Below are positions 43,241 through 51,132 of a stretch of 64,000 nucleotides of DNA, in pieces (position 1 is the stretch's first letter; the number at the start of each line of letters is the position of its first letter). The notes beneath the pieces were generated by a model, which was not told the origin of the DNA, did not search any database, and saw nothing but the letters and a program-made list of their open reading frames with translations. The stretch comes from an uncultured Eubacteriales bacterium (lineage in GTDB: Bacteria > Bacillota > Clostridia > Christensenellales > CAG-138). A program made the position numbers and the translations under genes. The stretch is from positions 142,376 through 206,375 of the forward strand of contig CADCJW010000001.1 of the NCBI GenBank assembly GCA_902801845.1, read 5' to 3'.

Positions 43241-43272
43241 TTTAGGTTAACTTAAACTTCGCCCGGTATAGT
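43241..43272 (+). promoter_or_regulatory. Palindrome and -10 upstream of the VTC gene
   Basis: TTTAGGTTAACTTAAA (43241-43256) is a 16-base palindrome with one mismatched pair. TATAGT (43267-43272) is a likely -10, so the palindrome covers the -35 site. The half-site TTAGGTTA recalls DtxR-family operators. Confidence 0.4.
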
Positions 43273-43301
43273 TGCTCCATCAACAAAAGGAGACGACCTC
43301 C

Positions 43302-44051
43302 ATGGAAACCATCTATACCTTCGCTCGTGTGGAGCGCAAATACTTCATCGACGAGCTCACAAGAAAGCGCCTGCTCCAGCGTACGTGCGGCATGCTGATC
43401 CCCGATGCATACGGTAAAAGCACCGTCTGCAGCCTGTATCTGGACACGCCCGACCACCTGATCATCCGCAATTCTCTGGATGCACGGTCGTACAAGGAGA
43501 AGCTGCGGCTCCGCAGCTATGGCACACCCAGGGCGGACACACCCGTGTTTCTGGAACTAAAGAAAAAAGTTCAGGGCGTTGTGTACAAGCGCCGTGTCAG
43601 CCTACCCCTCCGGGAGGCGGAAGCCTATCTGGATCGAAAGCGGCCTCCCTTGACCGGGCAGATATGGCGGGAGATCGACTATGCCATGCAGTTTTATTTC
43701 TGGCCCGGCCCGGCCATGGTCATCGCCTGCGAGCGGGAAGCCTATACCTGGGCCGAAGATCCCACCTTCCGCGTCACCTTCGACGATAGCATCCGGGCAC
43801 GATCCAATGCCCTTTGCTTGGAGGCAGGCTCCTCAGGAGAGCTGCTGCTGCCGCAAGGTTTGGCGTTGATGGAGCTAAAAAGCTCCGGCGCCATGCCCGT
43901 TGCCTTTGCAAAGATCATAAACGAGCTTGGTCTTTTGCCCACCTCTTTCTCGAAATACGGAACGGGGTATATAAACGCCCTGACCGCAAAAACTACCGTA
44001 AAGAAACCTGTTTTGTTGAAAGGAGCGATGAAATATGTCAGCAATCTTTGA
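43302..44051 (+). CDS. VTC-domain protein (polyphosphate polymerase-like)
   Basis: A 249-residue CYTH-superfamily tunnel domain. Basic and acidic tunnel residues are seen in RVERKYFIDE (about 8-17), YKEKLRLRSYG (about 63-73), FLELKKKVQGVVYKRRVSL (about 84-102) and LMELKSSG (about 195-202). In yeast Vtc4 this domain makes polyphosphate; bacterial members next to DUF4956 are of unproven but similar role. AAAGGAGACGACCTCC precedes the ATG. Confidence 0.87.
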   Translation: METIYTFARVERKYFIDELTRKRLLQRTCGMLIPDAYGKSTVCSLYLDTPDHLIIRNSLDARSYKEKLRLRSYGTPRADTPVFLELKKKVQGVVYKRRVSLPLREAEAYLDRKRPPLTGQIWREIDYAMQFYFWPGPAMVIACEREAYTWAEDPTFRVTFDDSIRARSNALCLEAGSSGELLLPQGLALMELKSSGAMPVAFAKIINELGLLPTSFSKYGTGYINALTAKTTVKKPVLLKGAMKYVSNL

Positions 44052-44703
44052 TTCCATCCTGTCCGGAGGTTTTTCCGTGAGCATGTATATAGCGTGCCTC
44101 GCCGCTGCAGGGTTATGCGGCCTCATAGCTTCCCTGATCATAGGGAAGCTGGGCGACGCAAGCCGAGGATTCCGTATCTCCCTGGTGGTCTTGCCCATGG
44201 TGGTCTGCACGGTCATCCTCATGGTCAACGGCAGCGTTGGAACGGGTATCGCGGTAGCCGGCGCCTTTTCGCTGGTCCGGTTCCGGTCCGTTGCCGGAAA
44301 AGCGCGAGACATCTCCGCCATATTCCTGGTCATGACGGCGGGGCTTGCCTGCGCCGCAGGATATGTACTTATCGCCCTTCTGTTCACGATCCTGGTCTCT
44401 CTTGTGATGCTGCTGCTCTTCCACCTGCCCATGGGCGAGCAAAGGGGGCATGAGCTCCATATCACGGTGCCGGAGACCCTGCATTTTTCCAATGCCTTCG
44501 ACGATCTGTTCGCAAAGTATACCGTCCGGCACAAGCTCGTCAAAACCCGTACCTCCAACATGGGGAGTCTCTACAAGCTCTCCTACGACGTGGAGCTTAG
44601 GGACCCCAGCGACGCACAATCCTTTATCGACGAGCTGCGATGCCGAAACGGGAATCTGGAGATATTGATCTGCGAAAAAACGGAAGAGGCGGACACGCTG
44701 TGA
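44035..44703 (+). CDS. DUF4956 membrane protein, VTC partner
   Basis: A 222-residue protein with four membrane spans (about 15-37, 47-64, 69-85, 98-130) and a cytoplasmic C-terminal alpha/beta domain. AFSLVRFRSVAGKARDISAIF is the family signature. It overlaps the VTC gene by 17 bases; the pair is recurrent and probably forms a membrane polymerase complex. Confidence 0.86.
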   Translation: MSAIFDSILSGGFSVSMYIACLAAAGLCGLIASLIIGKLGDASRGFRISLVVLPMVVCTVILMVNGSVGTGIAVAGAFSLVRFRSVAGKARDISAIFLVMTAGLACAAGYVLIALLFTILVSLVMLLLFHLPMGEQRGHELHITVPETLHFSNAFDDLFAKYTVRHKLVKTRTSNMGSLYKLSYDVELRDPSDAQSFIDELRCRNGNLEILICEKTEEADTL

Positions 44704-44723
44704 CCCGCGGGGAGGAAAGCACC

Positions 44724-45725
44724 ATGAAACAAGGAAAAAAGATAATGAGCTTTGTCTGGGCCATCCTTCTGTTCGGTTTCACCGCATACGCCGCCCTGGA
44801 TACCTTTGTGATCGAGCATTCCTATGCAGCGGTGGAGGAACCGACAGCGGCTCTAATGACTGCCGCCGTCACAGAGGAGCCTGAGGCCACCGCATCGGTC
44901 ACTCCCACCGCCGTTACCACGGCGGCTGCCGTCCAGACGTCGACGACTCCTGTCCAGGAGACCGCTCCTTCTCCCACCGAAGCGGTCAACGTAGTTTCCA
45001 CGGAGAACAGCTACGCCGACGGGAACATCTCCATCACCATCCAGGAGATCCGAGCCTATGATTCCACGATATACGTGGCGGACGTGGTCCTCACCTCTCC
45101 CGAGTATCTGCAGACCGCCCTCGCAAACAGCGTCTACGGGCGGAACGTGACCGCCAAGACCAGCAGCATCGCCCAGAATGCCAACGCGATCCTGGCCATC
45201 AACGGGGATTACTACGGCGCCCGGGAAACTGGATACGTGATCCGAAACGGGGTGCTCTATCGAAGCAAAGCCAACAAAAAAGCGGAGGACCTGGTGATCT
45301 TCCGGGACGGCAGCTTCAAGATCATCCAGGAATCCGAGATCACCGCCCAGGAGCTTATGGATGCCGGTGCCTGGAACGTGCTATCCTTTGGTCCGGCGCT
45401 GCTGGTCGATGGAGAAATCGCCGTGGACGCGAAGGAGGAAGTGGGTCGCGCCATAGCCAGCAATCCTCGGACCGCCATTGGCATCGTGGACCCCCTTCAT
45501 TATGTATTCGTTGTTTCCGACGGGCGAACGAAAGCCAGCGAGGGACTGTCTTTACGGGAGCTTGCTCAAATCATGCAGGAGCTGGGCGTGAAAACCGCCT
45601 ACAATTTGGATGGCGGCGGTTCCTCCACCATGGTCTTTCAGGGGCGAGTGGTCAACAACCCCACCACCAACGGAAAACGCGTATCGGAAAGGAGCGTGAG
45701 CGACATTGTTTGCATCGCCTGTTAA
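44724..45725 (+). CDS. Phosphodiester glycosidase (NAGPA-domain) protein, membrane anchored
   Basis: A 333-residue protein: N-terminal signal-anchor (about 8-28), Thr/Ala-rich linker (about 30-95) and a NAGPA/DUF2233 domain. Motifs: AINGDYYGARETGYVIRNG (about 163-181), RTAIGIVD and NLDGGGSSTMV (about 297-307). Family members cut GlcNAc-phosphodiesters or act in exopolysaccharide metabolism. ATG 44724 has GGGGAGGAAAGCACC; the gene follows DUF4956 by 20 bases, so it belongs to the VTC operon. Confidence 0.85.
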   Translation: MKQGKKIMSFVWAILLFGFTAYAALDTFVIEHSYAAVEEPTAALMTAAVTEEPEATASVTPTAVTTAAAVQTSTTPVQETAPSPTEAVNVVSTENSYADGNISITIQEIRAYDSTIYVADVVLTSPEYLQTALANSVYGRNVTAKTSSIAQNANAILAINGDYYGARETGYVIRNGVLYRSKANKKAEDLVIFRDGSFKIIQESEITAQELMDAGAWNVLSFGPALLVDGEIAVDAKEEVGRAIASNPRTAIGIVDPLHYVFVVSDGRTKASEGLSLRELAQIMQELGVKTAYNLDGGGSSTMVFQGRVVNNPTTNGKRVSERSVSDIVCIAC

Positions 45726-46128
45726 CGGACTCGATCAAAGGGGGCTGCGGATCGCGTTCGCATATGCATGGATCACCGGCCTCTGCGCCGCCTTCGGCGC
45801 CATCTATGAAGCGTTCAGCCATGGGGTCTATGCCCTTGGCATGGTATACGCCTTCGCCTTTCCGTTGCTGGGCGGCGTCCTCCCTGCCCTCTTCCTTCTG
45901 AAGCGGGGAGTCGGCTTCCCATCGGATACCGCGCTGCAGCTATGGCACTTCGGTATCTCCGCGTTGACGGTGGGCAGCCTCTTCTCCGGCGCTTTGGAAA
46001 TCTACGGCACAACCAGCCGGTTGACCGCCGTATACTGGTTCGCCGGCGGCGTATGCCTGTTCCTCTCCTTGCTGACGGCACTGTTTCTTCCCGCTAAAGT
46101 CGAGGAACAACCAGTCGTCAGCGGATAA
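45706..46128 (+). CDS. Small four-span membrane protein of unknown function
   Basis: A 140-residue hydrophobic protein with spans at about 15-38, 42-62, 80-98 and 106-128. I do not recognise the family. It begins with TTG at 45706 inside the end of the glycosidase gene, with AAAGGAG 11 bases upstream, so it is the fourth member of the VTC operon by coupling. Confidence 0.65.
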   Translation: MFASPVNGLDQRGLRIAFAYAWITGLCAAFGAIYEAFSHGVYALGMVYAFAFPLLGGVLPALFLLKRGVGFPSDTALQLWHFGISALTVGSLFSGALEIYGTTSRLTAVYWFAGGVCLFLSLLTALFLPAKVEEQPVVSG

Positions 46129-46186
46129 AGATTTCTACATGACGAGATGCGAGACTTGTATATAGTGGCAAAAATGGCATAACTTG

Positions 46187-46218
46187 AAAAGGGATCGTGT
46201 CCATCACGATCCCTTTTT
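46187..46218. terminator. Bidirectional terminator overlapping a stop codon
   Basis: A 13-bp stem (46187-46199 with 46205-46217, loop TCCAT), T run on both sides. The minus-strand stop codon (46206-46204) lies in the loop and stem. Confidence 0.85.
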
Positions 46219-47529
46219 GATCCTGTCAAGCAGATTTTTCATGCGGTGCGCGTCGGCTTCGGTGGGCATTTTCTTCAGCCGATAGCGGGCTTTTTCATAC
46301 AGCGCCGTAAACTCGAAAAGCAGAGATGAATCGAGGAGCAAGTTCCTGTGCGCATGGTGCTGTATCTCGCCGCAGGTGTTGGTTTTGTCAAACCGCACCA
46401 GAAGCTTTTTCAGGTGTCGCAGGTATTCGCCATACAGATATCGCATGCGTTCCCGTGGATCGGCGCTCCCTCTCTTCGGCTTTCCCCTTCGACGCGATTC
46501 TACCTTCTCGGGAAGCGCTTCGCGCGTTTCGTTGGGATATCCGCTCCCGCAGATTTGATTGCGCTTTTGCAGGTTCCGGACCAGTTTGCGGATTTGAAAA
46601 GCAAGGATCAAGAGCAGGATCAGCGCCGCCGCGGCCAAAAAGATATAGGCGATGGTAAGGGACAGATCCTTGCCGTCGACGTAGTACCGCTCCGGCTCCC
46701 TTTCGGTAAGCTCGGTCACGGGCATTTCTCCCGCTTCTTGGGTCGCTTCCGGCGTGGGCAGCGGCTCCTCTGCCGTCGGTGGTTTTTTGCGGGCCATCAG
46801 CCGCAAAAGCAGATCCAGGAACTGTACCAGGAAGCGGGCGGCTGGCCGCAACACGTCGGTAAACAGGAAGAGTGCGGCTCTTTGCAGATACATGAAAGGA
46901 TCGATTGCAAAAACTACAGTGACCAGCGTCGCAAAAATCAGCGTATCTCGCAGCTGACGACGGTTGAACGCTCGCTCATCGACCACGCCCTCCTGGGCAC
47001 GAAGGCCGCGCAGAAGCAGCACGCCGGACACGAGCAGCACGGTCGCATAGGGCACGACGTTGTTCGTGGCCAGTCTCAGGATCTCGGATCGCTCTAAGAC
47101 CTGCCCGTCCTGATAGATGCCCATGAGCAAGGCAAGATAGACGAATCCGATCAGGATCAAAAGCAAAACCACCGTAAACCGGTATTTGGCCATGAAATCC
47201 GCATGGGTCGTTCTATGCCGCAAAAGCGATAGAAACGCCGCTGCCGCTGCGATCCCCAACAGATGGGTCACCCAATGGATCGTCGGGCAGTGCCAAAGGG
47301 CCAGCGGGAGGAATCCCAACGCCATCGTCGCGGCGCCGATACAGGAAAACAGCCGTTCTTTTCCGTTCAGCCCCGGCAGCACGCCGGGCAGCAGGCAGAG
47401 CAGCAGTCCGAAATACAGGCAGGAGAACGCCAGGAAAGGCATGCCGGCCCTGGCGATCAGGACAGCGACCAGCGTCAGCAATAGATATACAAGCGTCGTG
47501 GCATATGCCGTCCGGAAAAATCGGTTCAT
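46204..47529 (-). CDS. Multi-span membrane protein with DUF4129-like C-terminal region
   Basis: A 441-residue protein: about eight membrane spans in the first 270 residues, a Pro/Glu-rich loop, one further span (about 300-322) and a basic cytoplasmic C-terminus (LYGEYLRHLKKLLVRF, about 375-390) resembling DUF4129 tails. The MoxR-DUF58-transmembrane order is common; the third gene often adds a transglutaminase domain, which is not evident here. Overlaps the DUF58 gene by four bases. Confidence 0.72.
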   Translation of the reverse strand: MNRFFRTAYATTLVYLLLTLVAVLIARAGMPFLAFSCLYFGLLLCLLPGVLPGLNGKERLFSCIGAATMALGFLPLALWHCPTIHWVTHLLGIAAAAAFLSLLRHRTTHADFMAKYRFTVVLLLILIGFVYLALLMGIYQDGQVLERSEILRLATNNVVPYATVLLVSGVLLLRGLRAQEGVVDERAFNRRQLRDTLIFATLVTVVFAIDPFMYLQRAALFLFTDVLRPAARFLVQFLDLLLRLMARKKPPTAEEPLPTPEATQEAGEMPVTELTEREPERYYVDGKDLSLTIAYIFLAAAALILLLILAFQIRKLVRNLQKRNQICGSGYPNETREALPEKVESRRRGKPKRGSADPRERMRYLYGEYLRHLKKLLVRFDKTNTCGEIQHHAHRNLLLDSSLLFEFTALYEKARYRLKKMPTEADAHRMKNLLDRIKKGS

Positions 47530-48641
47530 GCTCCTGCCCTCCCTTCCTCCGAGGCCTCATCAAGGGACGACATCAGTTGATCCGCAAACAGCGTAATGAT
47601 CTGACCGCGCTTGATTTCCCGCGCCTTGTTCAGCGCCCGTTCCACACGCGCATCGCAGTGGGTCGATATCAAGACGATCATTTCGCATCGATGAGCGCCG
47701 AGGCATACGGCGTGCATCAGCTCTTCAACGGAACGGATGCAGCCGTTCTGCGCGGAACCGAGGGCATACAGTACCTTTTGAAAGGATCCGCCCATTCCTC
47801 CGCTGCTGGAAAAGCCTGCAAGCTCCCCCTTGATGGCCGCGTTGGTCACGAGCTCATAACCGATCCGTCGCTGCTCCAGATGCTCGCAAACGGTCCGCGC
47901 GAGGGAAAAACAAAGTTCCTGCTGATCGATATATCCATCGAAATCTCCATGAAGCTGTGTATCGAGGGCAATCAAAACAGATCGCTGCCAAACCGGATCG
48001 AATCGCTTTACCACGAGCGCGTTATGCGCGGCGCTCTGCTTCCAGCTGATCTGCCGCATCGGCTCCTCGCCGGTATACTCCTTGTACCCGTAAACGGAGA
48101 TCGGGTCCTCCAAAAGCTGCTTTTTCCGCGCGAGATCGTCCAACGCATCAAAAAACGTTTGGGGAAAGGGAGCGTTCTTTAGCTTTGCCGGATAAATGAC
48201 GATCCGGCTGTCGTTCTCCATGCGATAGTCGTATTCGCGAAACCCGAGAAAATCTCCCGCATAAAAATCGGCATAGGAGAAGCAGTATTCCCCCCGCCGC
48301 GAAATCGACGCACGAAGGCTGCGCTTCACCTGCTGATGCCCCCGTATCAGGACCGTGCTGTAATAGATACGATGCTCCTTTGTCAGCCACTTGACGTTGA
48401 ATTGCTCCGACTCCAATACCTGTAAGCTTTTGGGGAAATGCTCCTCGATCCGGATGAAGGGAGAGGAACGCCGGCCGAGATTGGCTACGTTGCTGTGTAC
48501 AAGAAACACTTCCCCCGGTTCGCAGGCACGGACCGACGGTTTACATTCGTAACGTATGTTCCGGTGATCGCCGGCGTTGCGCAGGGAATACCATTGCAGC
48601 CCCAACGCGACCAGAATGACAACGACAAAGAAGGCCAGCAT
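47526..48641 (-). CDS. DUF58 domain protein
   Basis: A 371-residue protein: N-terminal membrane segment (about 1-17), a beta-rich region, then the DUF58 core YGYKEYTGEEPMRQISWKQSAAHNALVVKRFD (split; about 178-209) and a von Willebrand A-like fold with VLIALDTQLHG. DUF58 proteins work with MoxR ATPases in envelope or stress functions. It starts 15 bases after MoxR. Confidence 0.87.
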   Translation of the reverse strand: MLAFFVVVILVALGLQWYSLRNAGDHRNIRYECKPSVRACEPGEVFLVHSNVANLGRRSSPFIRIEEHFPKSLQVLESEQFNVKWLTKEHRIYYSTVLIRGHQQVKRSLRASISRRGEYCFSYADFYAGDFLGFREYDYRMENDSRIVIYPAKLKNAPFPQTFFDALDDLARKKQLLEDPISVYGYKEYTGEEPMRQISWKQSAAHNALVVKRFDPVWQRSVLIALDTQLHGDFDGYIDQQELCFSLARTVCEHLEQRRIGYELVTNAAIKGELAGFSSSGGMGGSFQKVLYALGSAQNGCIRSVEELMHAVCLGAHRCEMIVLISTHCDARVERALNKAREIKRGQIITLFADQLMSSLDEASEEGRAGA

Positions 48642-48655
48642 GGATTATGATCGGA

Positions 48656-49597
48656 TCATATTTCCGTGGGCACAGGGATAGCGTTCAGCATCTCCAGGAA
48701 GAGCGCTTCCGCTTCCGCACTGTCCACGGCGGTTCTATAATACAGCCGATGTGTAAGCACGCATGGTGCCAGGGTTTTGACGTCGTCCGGCGTAACATAC
48801 GTTCGGTTTTGAAACGCCGCATAGGCGCGGGCCGCCTTCACAAGAGCGATCGTGCCGCGGGGCGAAGCGCCGATAGTGAACCGAACGTCGTTTCGCGTCT
48901 TGTCTATGATGTCCATCAAATATCCCATCACCGGTTCGCTCATCTCTATCCCATCGAGCATCCCGCGCAGCTTCAGGGTTTCCCCCGCGGAAACAACCGG
49001 CTGGATCATGTCGATGATGTCCTTTGTATCGCGCCGCAGCGCGACGTCGATCTCCTCTTCACGATGCATATAGCCGAGCTTCAGCCGCATCATAAAGCGA
49101 TCCATCTGCGCTTCGGGCAGCGGAAAGGTGCCATAGGATTCGATGGGGTTCTGCGTTGCCGCGACCATAAACGTATCGCTCAGCCGCCGCGTTTCGCCGT
49201 CCACAGAAACCTGCCGTTCCGCCATAGCCTCCAACAGACTCGATTGTGTCCGAGGCGTGGCGCGGTTGATCTCGTCAGCCAGCACCATGTCCGCAAAGAC
49301 AGGGCCGGGACGAAATTCAAAATCACCCGTCTTCATGTTGTAAAAATGTATACCGGTCACGTCGCTTGGCATCACGTCCGGTGTGAACTGTATCCGTTTG
49401 AAACGGCCCCCGCAAGCCCTGGCAAACGCGCGGAACAGCATGGTCTTGCCGGTCCCCGGCACATCCTCCAGGAGGATATGCCCCCCGCAAAGATAGCAGA
49501 CGGTGATCAGGGTGATCTCCTGCTTTTTGCCGACAATGGCCTGAGAACATACTTCGACCAAACGGTCGCGATAGGAAACGAACTCCGAAACAGCCAT
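48656..49597 (-). CDS. MoxR-family AAA+ ATPase
   Basis: A 313-residue ATPase. Walker A LEDVPGTGKTMLFRAFA (about 43-59), Walker B MVLADEINRATPRTQS (about 102-117), sensor 1 AATQNPIESYGTFPLPEAQMDRF (about 143-165 in part) and sensor 2 ASPRG. MoxR proteins act as chaperones for von Willebrand A or DUF58 partners. ATG 49597 (MAVSEFVSY) has GGAGGAAAAAGAG upstream. No promoter is seen in the 57 bases before the tRNA repeats, so transcription may come through them from tRNA-Leu. Confidence 0.92.
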   Translation of the reverse strand: MAVSEFVSYRDRLVEVCSQAIVGKKQEITLITVCYLCGGHILLEDVPGTGKTMLFRAFARACGGRFKRIQFTPDVMPSDVTGIHFYNMKTGDFEFRPGPVFADMVLADEINRATPRTQSSLLEAMAERQVSVDGETRRLSDTFMVAATQNPIESYGTFPLPEAQMDRFMMRLKLGYMHREEEIDVALRRDTKDIIDMIQPVVSAGETLKLRGMLDGIEMSEPVMGYLMDIIDKTRNDVRFTIGASPRGTIALVKAARAYAAFQNRTYVTPDDVKTLAPCVLTHRLYYRTAVDSAEAEALFLEMLNAIPVPTEI

Positions 49598-49621
49598 CTC
49601 TTTTTCCTCCAAATATGCTGC

Positions 49622-49645
49622 GGAGCCCACGCATGGGCGGGCTCC
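49622..49645. repeat. Hairpin between MoxR and the tRNA-Leu repeats
   Basis: GGAGCCC (49622-49628) with GGGCTCC (49639-49645); no T run on the minus strand. Confidence 0.5.
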
Positions 49646-49653
49646 TTTACATG

Positions 49654-49777
49654 GGTGCGGCTGATGGGATTTGCGGCCCTTGCCGCTCAAAAAGCCCCAC
49701 CGGGGCTTTTTCTTTACGCGGCTTCAAATCCCCCCAGCCGTATAATCTGGGCCACCCTTTGGTGGCCCGGGTGCTTT
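49654..49777 (-). repeat. tRNA-Leu 3'-end module, copy 1 (distal)
   Basis: A 124-bp unit, distal of two tandem copies downstream of tRNA-Leu. In the tRNA sense it contains hairpin A (49768-49749, GGGCCACC-loop-GGTGGCCC), an antisense tRNA-tail segment, the framework with a terminator-like hairpin (49711-49689), and a 19-base tail copy ending at 49654. It differs from copy 2 by five substitutions and one indel. Confidence 0.85.
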
Positions 49778-49900
49778 GGTGCGGCTGATGGGATTTGCGG
49801 CCCTTGCCGCTCAAAAAGCCCCACCGGGGCTTTTTCTTTACGCGGCTTCAAATCCCCCAGCCGTATAACCTGGGCCACCATAGGGTGGCCCGGGTACTTT
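49778..49900 (-). repeat. tRNA-Leu 3'-end module, copy 2 (proximal)
   Basis: A 123-bp unit abutting tRNA-Leu. In tRNA sense: hairpin A (49891-49872), antisense segment (plus strand 49847-49862, TTCAAATCCCCCAGCC, against the tRNA end TTCAAATCCCATCAGCC), GAAGCCGCGTAAAGAAAA, terminator-like hairpin (49835-49813), AGCGGCAAGGGC, then a 20-base exact copy of the tRNA 3' end including CCA (49796-49777). Confidence 0.87.
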
Positions 49901-49982
49901 GGTGCGGCTGATGGGATTTGAACCCATAAGCTTTCGCCGACAGATTTTAAGTCTGTTGTGTATGCCGTTCCACCACAGCCGC
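49900..49982 (-). tRNA. tRNA-Leu (anticodon UAA)
   Basis: An 83-base class II tRNA on the minus strand with encoded CCA (plus strand TGG at 49900-49902). Acceptor GCGGCTG (49982-49976) pairs with CAGCCGC (49910-49904). Anticodon stem ACAGA/TCTGT with loop CTTAAAA, anticodon TAA; variable arm present; T arm ATGGG-TTCAAAT-CCCAT. Confidence 0.95.
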
Positions 49983-49992
49983 ACTATAAGAT

Positions 49993-50022
49993 ATTGTACA
50001 GGCAATAGATCAGATTTGTCAA
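49993..50022 (-). promoter_or_regulatory. Promoter of tRNA-Leu
   Basis: Minus strand TTGACA (50022-50017), 18 bases, TACAAT (49998-49993), just after the chromate transporter stop. Confidence 0.75.
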
Positions 50023-50025
50023 TAA

Positions 50026-50604
50026 TCAAAGGCCCAAAACGGCGCCGATCAACCCGCCTGCCGCCAGGAACAAAACGGGATGGATCTTCTTCAACTTTGG
50101 CAGCAGCATCAGCGTCACCAGAGCGCCATATAACACAAGCGAAACGACGTCCACATGGAACGGCGCAAGGGAAAAGCTGAGGGAAGACCGAATCACGGAC
50201 CAGCCGGCCGCCGCCACCAGGCCCGCTGCCGCCGGGCGCAAAGCGCCGAAGGCGTCGTTCACCAGCTTGGATCTTCTGTATTTTTCCAGGCCCTTCGCCA
50301 CAAAGATGATGACGACTATCTGGGGACTGATGAGGGACAGCGTCGAAATGATCCCACCCAACACGCCCCACACGGCGCCATAGGGAGACAGGACGCTGTA
50401 GCCAACATAGGTGGCCGCGTTCACGCCGATGGGGCCGGGCGTAGATTCGGCTACGGCGATGATGTTGGCCAGCTCCTCTCCCGTGAGCCAGCCGTATTTT
50501 GCGATCATGTCCTGCAAAAAACGGATGCAGGCCATGCCGCCGCCCACCGCCATCAAGCCGGTCTTCATGAATTCAAAGATGAGCAGGAGGATAATCTTGA
50601 TCAT
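50026..50604 (-). CDS. Chromate transporter half-protein (CHR family), second of pair
   Basis: A 192-residue CHR-domain membrane protein. Family motifs: FEFMKTGLMAVGGGMACIRFLQDM (split; about 10-33) and AVAESTPGPIGVNAATYVGY (about 50-69). Short CHR proteins work as pairs of opposite topology; the partner overlaps by four bases. They export chromate or another oxyanion, or may serve a different anion in anaerobes. Confidence 0.88.
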   Translation of the reverse strand: MIKIILLLIFEFMKTGLMAVGGGMACIRFLQDMIAKYGWLTGEELANIIAVAESTPGPIGVNAATYVGYSVLSPYGAVWGVLGGIISTLSLISPQIVVIIFVAKGLEKYRRSKLVNDAFGALRPAAAGLVAAAGWSVIRSSLSFSLAPFHVDVVSLVLYGALVTLMLLPKLKKIHPVLFLAAGGLIGAVLGL

Positions 50605-51128
50605 GCTTTCTTCCACCTCCCGAACAGGATGCCGAACGCTGCGGCCAGCAACACCAGCCACACGGAATCCAATCCCACCACCGTAAGCAGCAGGAAGGAC
50701 ACGATCACGATGGCCCAGCTGACCCAGTCCTTGGCCGCTTTCTTGATAAGGCGAACGATGGTCACCGTCATCAACGCCGCAACGGCCACCCGGACCCCGG
50801 CAAAGATATGCTGGACCAGCGGATAGCTCATCAGGTTTTGGAGCACGGCGGCGATAATGGTGATGACGATCAAGGGCACCGTCACCACCCCCAGGGAAGC
50901 CACGATGCCGCCCAGGACCTTGCCCCGCTTATACCCCACGAAGGTGGCGGAGTTGATGGCGATGACGCCGGGCGTACACTGAGCCAGGGAGAAGTAATCC
51001 AAGACTTCCTCCTCCGTGCACCACTTTTTGTTGTCCACCAGCTCCCGCACCAGCAGGGGCAGCATGGAGTATCCGCCGCCAAACATGACGGCGCCGATCT
51101 TCATAAACGTCAAATATAGCTCTAACAT
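50601..51128 (-). CDS. Chromate transporter half-protein (CHR family), first of pair
   Basis: A 175-residue CHR-domain protein with LTFMKIGAVMFGGGYSMLPLL (about 6-26 in part) and LAQCTPGVIAINSATFVGY (about 48-66). It shares an ATGA overlap with the second half-gene, so the subunits are made together. GTGAAGG lies very close to ATG 51128. Confidence 0.88.
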   Translation of the reverse strand: MLELYLTFMKIGAVMFGGGYSMLPLLVRELVDNKKWCTEEEVLDYFSLAQCTPGVIAINSATFVGYKRGKVLGGIVASLGVVTVPLIVITIIAAVLQNLMSYPLVQHIFAGVRVAVAALMTVTIVRLIKKAAKDWVSWAIVIVSFLLLTVVGLDSVWLVLLAAAFGILFGRWKKA

Positions 51129-51132
51129 ACCT

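Noticed and set aside
49654..49900. CRISPR-like array
   Set aside because: Only two units of about 124 bp, fully repeated without variable spacers, and no cas genes.
48647..49921. Long plus-strand frame across MoxR and the tRNA-Leu repeats
   Set aside because: It is antisense to MoxR, and its end simply translates the tandem tRNA modules and tRNA-Leu; no promoter or protein family.
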